Shown: piece by piece, positions 55,895 through 64,000 of the stretch
Layout: each line of letters begins with the position of its first letter
Position numbering within the stretch: the first letter of the stretch is position 1
Assembly (NCBI GenBank): GCA_030035585.1
Contig: CM057482.1
Span: 57,168,828 to 57,232,827 of the forward strand
Source: Dugong dugon
Lineage: Eukaryota > Chordata > Mammalia > Sirenia > Dugongidae
Reading direction: 5' to 3'
Length of the DNA stretch: 64,000 bases
Notes under the pieces: model-generated
Database searches by the model: none
The model's input: the letters and a program-made list of their open reading frames with translations, nothing else
Told to the model about the DNA's origin: nothing
Made by a program: the position numbers and the translations under genes

Positions 55895-56105
55895 TTGTCT
55901 CAGTAGCAGCTGCCATGGAGTCCACTCTTACTCATGACAACGTCGTGTGTGTCACAACAGAACTATGCTCCATAGGATACTCCATGGCTGATCTTTCAGA
56001 ATTTGAGTTGCCAGGTCTTTCTTCCAAGGCGCCTCTGAGTACACCTGAACTTGAACCTTCAGTTAGCAGCTGAGTACTTAACTATTTGCACCAGCCAGGG
56101 ACTTT
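55895..56105 (-). repeat. AfroSINE-related SINE, second type, antisense
   Basis: CAGCTGCCATGGAGTCCACTC tail complement, CACAACAGAACTATGCTCC, CTTTCTTCCAAGGCGCCTC and the head complement TTGCACCAGCCAGGGAC. Confidence 0.85.
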
Positions 56106-58450
56106 GCTTATCTTATAAGGGGCGATAAAGACGTTTCTGCCTTTTTAGCTGGATGGGGATTTTAACCTTTTCCCCTTAATCTCAGTAAACCAGCCTGCTT
56201 TGGGGCCTGCGATCCACATCCACCACTAATGCTCAGAGCTGGCTCCACCCTAGGCCTGAAAACTTGGTTACACTCACAACAAAGTGTATCCCCTTTTTAA
56301 CGTCCAAACTTTGCTAGAAGCAGCCATATCTTCTTATCTCTGAAAAACAAAACAAAACTCTGAAGAAAAGTATGTGTCTACAACCATTGCAGACAAATTG
56401 TTTCAAAGCAGTAAATTAGGAAGTTATTTATTTACTCTCTTTAGAATATGCTGAAGTGGCTTCTAGCCAAATACTATAGTCCATTATTAGCAGGATTTTA
56501 ACTACAGTGGATAAATACGAGCAAACAGCTTTGGAAATTTCTATTTTGGTTGGTCACTGACTACTCATAAGTCATACTATGCATTTTGATCTATTTAATC
56601 CTAAATAAGCAGTCTTCTAATTATTTCAGGATTTGCACATCCATACGTTCCTCTTACAGAATAAAATTAAACAATTTACGCATCTCATTTTGCATATCTC
56701 TAACACAGGCAAATGAAAGACTTAATCCTTATGCCCACAATGATTTAATCGCTTGGATTTTATGTATACGAAATTCTTTTTATATGAGACTAGAATCAAG
56801 AAAAAGAATAGACCACAGTAAATTCTTTGTTTGTACAGATGCTGCAATGTGAAAACTCCACCTCTGAGCTCTAAGCTTGCAACTATCCTCATCAAATGAC
56901 AAATTATCACTCCAAATTGGCTCAGTGCAATAGGAAGGACGCTCTTGGTCAAGCCTCTGCCCTCTTCCTTTTGGGCTAGATTATTAACTCTAAGCAATGT
57001 TAAAATCGTGTTACTGAAATACCACAGAAGATTCAAAAGTGGTGCATGAAATTAAATTCATATGGAGTTTTTTTAAATTCTGCATAGGAACATTTTGGTA
57101 CCCAAAAACATTAACTAAGATGTATTTCTAATTGGGTTGCCTTTCTTAGGTGATAATGGAAAGGTTATGCTTTTGATACAAAAGAAGCATTTTAATAGTC
57201 CACTGCAGGTCTCACTCATAAATTAATAATTCTAAATTCAGACCAAAAAAGCTAACACCAGTATGTTAGAAACCTGAAAATTAATGAGCATGGATACGGA
57301 TTTTAAAGCCCAGCTGTTTATGTACAAAATAGCTAAGGCTCATCGCATACAGCAAAGGTAGCCTGAGAACATGGTTTCACAGTGGCCATGCTTTTGAGTA
57401 CTAGGTTGCAAGGTGCCAGGTAAGAGTGGCTCAGTGCCACTGACCACCACTATTGACAACCAATTAGATCACATGCAATGTAAAGTGACCACAAGGGGCA
57501 GTCAGCGCCAGGCAACGAAAAGGTACCCTTATGTTTCTAACTGCCCACAGACTCTAGGAAACAGAATTCAGAGCTGGAAGGCACTTTAGAGAACATACAT
57601 TTCAGTACCCTCACTAAACAGATAATCAAATTGAGGCCCATTGATGCTGAATGAAATGCCCAAGTCCACACAAACCTTCCCTAGGATCTAAGTCTCCTGA
57701 AAACCAATTTTCTCCACTGCAGAGTGCAAACCTCACAAATTAAACCCCCAACGGCCTGGAATACTGAAGAAATTGCCTAGATCATTTTGAAATTAATGAT
57801 TTTGAAATTCCAAACAGTTTATGATAAGAAAGTAAACACTCAAGCTTGGAGAGTAGATGTTTTTGAAACAACACAGTGCAATGCCAATAGGACATGACAC
57901 GGAAGAAAAGGAGTTGTATACGTCCTGATGAGTACTGTATCCAAAACAAGAACCTTTCCTTGTTAAACAAGATTTCTTTGCTTCTAAATGACAAAACCAA
58001 ACAAACAAAAAGCCACTACAATCAAATAACATTTTTTAATCTCTTTATCTTCCTGAATCTACTATGATTTACTTGCCCATTGTCTCCAGCTCATTAAAAT
58101 CCCTGAGCCAAGCACGATCCCCAACAGGGCCACTTCAGTGGTGCCTGAGCAACAGTGTCCTCGTGTGATAGCACAGTGCCTTATGAAGCGGTCCAGAAGA
58201 GGTATCTGCCCTCTATGTCATTGTCACTGATGATTCATGAACATGTGTATAGACTCTTCACAGAACTATAGAAAATTAACCATAAAAGGAATTTTAGAAA
58301 TGACTCCACACACCACAGTACGACAAACTGACAGACTTACTCCAGTGGACTTTAAATATTTTAGTACTAGAACCTTTTATTCAAACAAAATCTTATTTTA
58401 CATATAAATAACAAATTATATTTCATATCTTAATATAATCTCAGATAATA
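56106..58450. other. No gene recognised; possible ancient repeat at 57560-57680
   Basis: Mostly AT-rich single-copy sequence. 57560-57680 (GAGCTGGAAGGCACTTTAG, then AAATTGAGGCCCATTG and CCCAAGTCCACAC) resembles an old mammalian SINE-type tail, too diverged to name. No coding exon is supported. Confidence 0.4.
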
Positions 58451-58616
58451 TAAACCAAAAAACCCATTGCCATCGAGTTGATTCTGACTCATAGTGACCC
58501 TATAGGACAGAGGAGAACTGCCCCATAGGGTTTCCAAGGAGCAGCTGGTGGATTAGAACTGCTGACCTTTTGGTTAGCAGCCAAGCTATTAACCACTGCG
58601 CCACCAGGGCTACAAT
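58451..58616 (-). repeat. AfroSINE, antisense, well preserved
   Basis: AACCCATTGCCATCGAGTTG, GAACTGCCCCATAGGG, GACCTTTTGGTTAGCAG and ACCACTGCGCCACCAGGGC, the complement of the intact SINE. Confidence 0.93.
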
Positions 58617-58650
58617 ATATAACACGTATTACCTATTATAGTGTAGTGTC

Positions 58651-58845
58651 TGGAGTCCCTTAGTGGTGCCAACAGTTAAGTGCTCAGCTGCTAACCTAAA
58701 GGCTGGCTGTTTGAGTCCACCCAGAGATGCCTTGGAAGAAAGGCCTGGTGATCTACTTCCAAAAAATCATCCCCTGAAAACCCTGTGGAACACAATTCTA
58801 CTGTGACATATATAGTGAGTCACAGCCAACTCCATGTCAACTGTT
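58651..58845 (+). repeat. AfroSINE-related SINE, second type, sense
   Basis: Head GGAGTCCCTTAGTGGTGCC, GTTTGAGTCCACCCAGAG, body GAAGAAAGGCCTGGTGATC and a degraded tail. Confidence 0.88.
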
Positions 58846-60548
58846 TTTTTATTATAATATCTATATATGAAATATATATTCAAAGATGCCTCCCTAGTGG
58901 GATGAAGTGTCAGGATACTGCCTATCCACCCCACATATACAGACCCACTGGGGCACCTCCAAACTTCTAAGGCCATGGCCTAAAAACCACTGATCATGCC
59001 CAACAGTCTCAAAAACTCATATTTTGTTCTCAAAATTAATGTACTTTTGTTGGCCCAGAAGACTTTTCAACACACATCTCTGCCGCTATACTTTTTATTC
59101 TTACAATACTTACAAGAAAACAAACAGCTTAAAGCACACAAACCTCCCCTCAGTATGACAGACAATTATTGTAGAGGAAAACCTTTGTTATTTACTAGTC
59201 AATTATGGCAGATGCTTAATCTTCATTTCCCAAAAATAGCACCATCCCCATATGTACTAGCAGAGGCTTCGTCAAAATTTTATCCTCCATATGCTGTACA
59301 AGTGTCAAGTGTCGGCACGGACACAGATGGGTCAGATGGAAGATCATCCAGATACAATTGTTTAGCCTCACATTTTCTAAACTGTATTTTGCAGAAAACT
59401 TGATGAAGAAGTGTTAATAGAAGCTCCCCCATTCCTACACAAAGAAAAAACTCCCAGTCAAATAAGCTTGAAAAATGCTGAATCTTTCACCCCTCTTATG
59501 AAGTTTAAAAAAAAAAGAGAAACTGGCATTATTGAAGGAGGACCTGACAATTCATTCAGCAAAGAAACCTGTTTAACACACTTTCCAATATTATTTGAGC
59601 AGAAACACTTTGATTACAGGGCACACATTAACATTTTACAGGACAGTGTTCTCTTCAGTAACCATTGCTTTAGCCCATACCAGAAGAAATGATAGTAATT
59701 TTCACAGGGACTTTTGGTGCCCAGGGCCAATGCAGAGGAAAGATGCAGAAATGAAAACTCATTCAATGGCACAATCAAATACGTCGTCACACCAATAGGT
59801 TATCAGTGGAATGTGCTACAGCACGAAAAGGAATACAGCACAATCAATCCTGGTCCTTATACTCAAAGACAGTTATTCCCCACCTTCGTCTAGTTTGTGT
59901 ACTGCTTCAGAAAGGCAAAACATTTTGCAGACTCTATGCCTGACTGTGCTTGTGTCTTCAGAATACACTAATGGTGAGAAACTGTGGTGGAGGGAACTCA
60001 GCTGTGTGGACTCTTGCACTAACTCCAACACCTCACAAGAGTTCTTAGTCCATAGTTTAGGAAACACTGGTCTAGATCACGGGAATGGCACTGTTTCCCA
60101 TACTTTGGATTTTTGTCCATGAAAAGTTCACAGGAGTCCTCATGCATAAAGCTGTGGTTAATTTTATGTGCTAAATGAACATCCAAATCAGGCGATCTTC
60201 ACAACGAAACAGATCAAAGGCACAAATTCAAGGACAGCTTTTCAGCAATGGTCATTTGCTTCACAAATTCATTTAGCAAATATTTACTGAGCATCTCCCA
60301 TATGGTGGCACTGTGCTCTGTGACAATTCTAGTCTCTTTTAACCAATCTATGATCTTTTCTCTTGTATAGATACTTAGCATCAGAATTATTGGAAAAAAC
60401 CATTTGTAAGAAATTACATTGTCATTTCTTTTAAAAACAATTTTTGATTCAAATAGATTCACACAAATATATACAAAACATGGACCAGTGGATGGTTCAA
60501 ATTTGCTCCTACTACTCATTAAATTAGCGATTGTAAAGTCTTATTCTG
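58846..60548. other. No gene recognised
   Basis: It contains several open frames of 60-135 codons (for example 58996-59403 and 59811-60122) that lack recognisable domains or codon pattern. A CATAGTTTAGGAAACACTGG motif near 60050 resembles an old DNA-transposon tail. I do not call any of these coding. Confidence 0.45.
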
Positions 60549-60790
60549 GGAGCATTGGTGGTTCAGTGGCTGAATTCTTGCCTTCTGTTCATGAGACTCG
60601 AGTTCAATTCCCAGTCAAGACACCTCATGCACAGTCACCACCCATTTGTCAGTGGAGGCTTGTATGTTGCTATGATGCTGAACACGTTTCAGCAGAATTT
60701 CCAGACTGAGACTAGGAAGAAATGGCTGGAGATCTACTTCTGAAAATCGGCCAATGAAAACCATATGGATCACCGACACAACAATAACAA
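60549..60790 (+). repeat. tRNA-Gly-headed SINE with RTE-like body
   Basis: 60552-60622 follows tRNA-Gly(GCC) closely (GCATTGGTGGTTCAGTGG, GAGTTCAATTCCCAG). The body (CACCACCCATTTGTCAGTGG, TTTCCAGACTGAGACTAGG, CCAATGAAAACCATATGG) matches the RTE 5'UTR at 61376-61560 and 61925-62120. Near-perfect target duplications flank it: AAAGTCTTATTC at 60535-60546 and AAAGTCTAATTC at 60792-60803. It is a SINE, not a working tRNA gene. Confidence 0.88.
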
Positions 60791-60795
60791 AAAAG

Positions 60796-61375
60796 TCTAA
60801 TTCAAAAAACTAAATGTTAAAAAGAGCAGTGATATAATATTGAACTAAGTAACAAGCATTTTATATGTGTATGTCAAATGCAAGTAGCAATATCAAATGC
60901 AATGCTTTAAACTAGCATGTTTTGTTATCCTTTAAGATAATACAAAATAAAGCAAATGTATTTCATTTCATGATTCATAGCATGTGATTTGGCAAATATT
61001 TTACATAAAAGGAATTCTTTCATTTCATTGTAGAACTGAAGTAGACATTAGTTAATGCTTTGAAAGGGCTTCTTTTCTTAACGTGGCCTCCTGACAACCG
61101 AGAAATAAGGGAAAATCCACATCCCGGCCCACGAGATCAGAGGCTAACTCTGAACAAATCACCACAGACAAGATCTATCTTAGTCATATTCTTCAAAATT
61201 TTGAGGCCAGGGAGTCTTCATAATGGTTGGCATAAATGGCACTGACAGAAATTTCTCTGGCAAGTCAACAAAGGATAATCACAGCAGCCTACTGCCCTGC
61301 CAGGCCACCAGCAGTAGGGAAAGCAGAGCCCACGAATCCCTGTGTAAGGAGAATCAAAACTTCCCTGTCATATAG
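60796..61375. other. No gene recognised
   Basis: AT-rich on the left, more mixed on the right. No assignable feature. Confidence 0.45.
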
Positions 61376-61815
61376 AACCCACCACCATCTGTCAGTCTGT
61401 CCTATTGTGATGGCCTGTGTGTAGCTGTGATGTTGGAAGCTATGCCACTAGTATTTCAAACACCAGTAGGGTCACCAATGGTGGACAGGCTTCAGTGGAG
61501 CTTCCAGACTAAGACAGACTAGGAAGAAAGGCCCGGTTATTTACTTCTGATAACTAGCCAATGAAAACCTATGGATCACAACAAAACATTGACTCACTTG
61601 CTTTGGACACATCATCAGGAGGGATCAATTGCTGGAGGAGGACATCATGTTTGGTGAAGTAGAGGGTCAGCCAGCGAGGAACACCTTCAGTGAGATGGAT
61701 TGGCAAAAGAGCTGCCATGATGGACTTGACTATGCTGGCAATGATGAAGATGATGCAGAACCAGGCAACATTCATTCTGTTGTACATAAGGTCACCATGA
61801 GTCACAGCTGACTCA
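61376..61815 (+). mobile_element. RTE deletion derivative: 5'UTR fused to 3' end
   Basis: 61376-61575 carries the RTE 5'UTR body (CCACCATCTGTCAGTCTGTC through CCTATGGATCACAAC). It then passes straight into the RTE 3' end (CTTTGGACACATCATCAGG, GGAGGAGGACATCATG, ACATAAGGTCACCATGAG), the same region seen antisense at 18022 and 21722. The polymerase gene is missing. It resembles the Bov-A type of RTE-derived short element. Confidence 0.8.
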
Positions 61816-61819
61816 GCCG

Positions 61820-61865
61820 CAGCTATCTATCTACCTAACTATCTAAACATCCATCTATCTATATA
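61820..61865. repeat. (ATCT)n-like tetranucleotide tail
   Basis: Irregular CTAT/ATCT units directly follow the RTE 3' end, as is usual for RTE tails. Confidence 0.8.
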
Positions 61866-61924
61866 ACTGGCAAATCTGCTACAAAACTACTGGGGAATAT
61901 CTTTACTAAGTCCATGTGTTGGTA

Positions 61925-62505
61925 AATCACCACTTGTCTGTCAGTTTGTCAGACTGTGGTGGCTTGCATGTTGCTGTGATGCTGGAAGCTATGCCACCTG
62001 TATTTAAAATACCAGAAGGATCACCCTTGGTGTGTTTCAGTGGAGCTTCCAGACTAAGGCCGAATAGCAAGAAGGACCAGGCAATCTACTTGCGAAAAAA
62101 AAAAAATTAGCCAATGAAAACCTTATGAATAGCAGCAGAACATTGTCTGATATAGTGCTGAAAGATGAGGCCCTTGGATTGGAAGGCACTCAAAATACGA
62201 ATGAGGAAGAACTGCCTCCTCAGAGTAGAGTAGACCTTAATGACATGGAAGGAGTAAAGCTTTCAGGACCTCCTTTTACTGATGTGGCACGACTCGAATA
62301 AAAACAGCTTCAAACATCCAGAGAGATGTTTAACCGTGTTTTATTGACTATGCAAAAGCATTCAACTGTGCGGATGATAACAAATTATGGATAACATTGA
62401 GAAGGACGGGAATTTCAGGACACTCAACTGTGCTCATGAGGAACCTATACATAGACAAACAGGCAGTTGTTTCAATAGAAAAAGGGGATGCTGCATGGTT
62501 TAACA
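61925..62505 (+). mobile_element. RTE/BovB LINE fragment: 5'UTR joined to reverse transcriptase piece
   Basis: 61925-62325 is RTE 5' sequence (GTGGTGGCTTGCATGTTGC, GAAGAACTGCCTCCTCAG, AATGACATGGAAGGAGTAAAG, TGATGTGGCACGACTC, CAAACATCCA). At about 62320 it jumps to the polymerase, so the endonuclease is deleted. Confidence 0.82.
62340..62502 (+). pseudogene. RTE reverse transcriptase fragment
   Basis: 54 codons are open and contain the first catalytic block, FIDYAKAFNCADDNKLW, followed by ITLRRTGISGHSTVL and RNLYIDKQAVVSIEKGD. These are characteristic of the BovB/RTE palm domain; cysteine and alanine replace some usual residues after the catalytic aspartate. Neither end continues. Confidence 0.82.
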
Positions 62506-63171
62506 GCTCCACTCACATATGCTTTACAACAAAACACAAAACTTTGAGGGTAAGAAGGCATCACTGATTGGTATTTAGAATATCCTCACCAATCCCTACC
62601 TCATCAATAAAACTGTTACACTTCTGCAGGAGTGCTTCAATTTTGTACTATCCCTCTACTGTGAAATTGGTGTAACGGCTCTCAGGTGAAGGGGTAGCAG
62701 CTACAGAATATTTTACAACTGATGGTATTATATTGTGTACAGTTATACAAGTTCTGATAGAATGCAGTCCCTAAAGTAAAAACTCTATGCATCACATTTA
62801 GCCTGTAGGATCCCTCTAAGTCATGAGCCCAAACTCTGCATTATAAAAACATTTCATCATTTTCATACATATCTATTCATTCTACATACCTATTCACTCC
62901 TGCACTTCTGTATTTATTTATTCAGTTGTTCTTAATTCATCTATTTTCTTGCAACAAATATGTAAAATGTGCCTATCAAATGTTAGGACCAGGGCCCTGC
63001 CTCAGGGACTGTATTGTCAAATGGGTGGGAGATAAAGGAGAAAGACTAAACAAATTGGCATATCCAAACCATCAGGTCACGGTAGAAGGTCAAATCTAGT
63101 AAGCCCCATAACACAGCACATTTTTTTGTTGCTCTGTAGCATGACAAGGTGGAAAGACCAAAGGAACAGGG
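62506..63171. other. No gene recognised
   Basis: AT-rich sequence with no assignable feature. Confidence 0.45.
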
Positions 63172-63360
63172 CCAAGTCCTAGCCTTACCCTGTAGTAAGG
63201 GTGAGACAGTCAGTCCTATTCCTGAGCCTCAGTCTTCTCATATGAAAAATGGAGACAATGGTATTACCTGTATTACCTACTTATTCAGGTTGATCATCAG
63301 GTTTGATGATCAAAAATGACAAAATATATGAAGTGTTTCATAAACTGCAAAATACGGTAA
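63172..63360 (+). repeat. MIR SINE, sense
   Basis: AAGTCCTAGCCTTACC, CTGAGCCTCAGTCTTCTCAT, GAAAAATGGAGACAATGG and GATCAAAAATGAC...AAGTGTTTCATAAACTG match the MIR core and 3' part. Confidence 0.8.
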
Positions 63361-64000
63361 GACTGTTACCTGTCACCTCTTAAGTTACACTTCAACATAC
63401 TGTCCACTACAAAATAATTCGATAGATTTCAACTGTCCAGTAGCCTTCATTTATATCAAAATGCAATGGTCAGCATGCATATCATAAGATACAGGACCAA
63501 TAAGAGAACGAAGGGCTCTGTTACCTATGGCAGAAAATAACAGTCATCACAGACATTGTACTTGTATTAAATCAAGTATTGAATCAGTCCTGCTTGGCTT
63601 GTGAAAATCACGAAGTCTGCAGTCCCAGCCTTGAGCCTTCTTTCCAGGAGACTTTATTCTTGCTATTGAAACCCCTACATTCCTTTCGTCCTGGCATGTA
63701 TTTCATTAAACGTACACCACACTCTTTACTGTCTTCACTGCCACCATTCTCCATGTAAACAACCACCAACTCCACGTGGCGCCTTCATTTGGCAAGAAGC
63801 AACAGCTTTTTTTTTTTTTTTATCTCATTTTATTTACCATCATCTAAGGAAATATAAGCTGTGTATTTTGCCTTTGGAAAAACCAAACATTAGAGTTGAA
63901 AACTCAGAATAGCTATAATTTGTTAAATGAGACTAAATTATCTGCCAGAAGTATTTGTTCCTTAACTACATGTAAATAAGCAGACTTTGTAACACCATTT
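63361..64000. other. No gene recognised
   Basis: Unassigned sequence with a T run at 63807-63821. Confidence 0.45.

Noticed and set aside
58996..59403. 135-codon open frame
   Set aside because: No domain, odd composition and no splice or promoter context; such lengths occur by chance in 64 kb of AT-rich DNA.
59811..60122. 103-codon open frame
   Set aside because: No recognisable protein family; part of it resembles an old repeat tail.
60552..60622. tRNA-Gly gene
   Set aside because: Substitutions disrupt the stems, and it is continuous with a SINE body and flanked by a target duplication.
1..64000. CRISPR arrays, operons, bacterial ribosome-binding sites, phage or plasmid features
   Set aside because: The composition, SINEs, LINEs, LTRs and processed pseudogene are those of a mammalian nuclear genome; no regularly spaced short repeats exist.

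Overview
This is a vertebrate nuclear window with no intact host gene. It is AT-rich and consists mostly of interspersed repeats, and no open frame looks like a working cellular protein. The repeats point to an afrotherian mammal, most likely a proboscidean (elephant), with hyrax or manatee as alternatives. The evidence is more than a dozen tRNA-headed SINE copies of the AfroSINE kind, RTE/BovB-type LINEs whose 3' end those SINEs share, several long L1s of two lineages, ERVL-like LTRs and ancient mammalian MIRs. The species call is inference; repeat classes were recognised by reading, not by a database search.

Layout. 1-378 is one copy of an unidentified dispersed repeat whose inverted partner lies at 17173-17552. 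1086-1925 is an ERVL-like LTR with a tRNA-Leu-type primer binding site. 2215-13577 is a near full-length sense L1, flanked by a 13-base target-site duplication. Its ORF2 is split by a 3.4-kb processed copy of the TMEM123 (porimin) mRNA at 7281-10680, with its own 16-base duplication, AATAAA signal and poly(A). 13700-19125 holds a candidate LTR, an old antisense L1, two MIRs, a SINE cluster and an antisense RTE fragment carrying part of a reverse transcriptase.

19130-47835 is a stack of nested insertions. An old antisense L1 is split by an endogenous retrovirus (LTRs 19806-20293 and 46806-47483). The retroviral interval contains a sense L1 (L1-D, 23330-44545). L1-D is split by a second L1 (L1-C, 26520-38995), and L1-C by a third (L1-B, 32409-37308). 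L1-B has kept 5'UTR, ORF1 and 3' end but lost most of ORF2. L1-D also carries an L1 reduced to 5'UTR joined to 3'UTR (L1-E, 40931-42190), a short L1 3' end, several SINEs and an inserted LTR.

47836-64000 is mostly unassigned intergenic DNA with SINEs, a 5'-truncated L1 with a perfect 17-base duplication (49048-49679), a piggyBac-like TTAA element holding the second copy of the ERVL-like LTR (53340-54727), and three related structures at 60549-62505: a tRNA-Gly-headed SINE, an RTE 5'/3' deletion derivative and an RTE 5'UTR joined to a reverse-transcriptase fragment.

The elements interact as parasites of one another. L1 machinery presumably made the TMEM123 retrocopy. L1-B and L1-E lack ORF2 and would have depended on an intact L1. 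The AfroSINEs share a tail with the RTE and probably used its enzyme. The nesting order gives a relative chronology of the locus.
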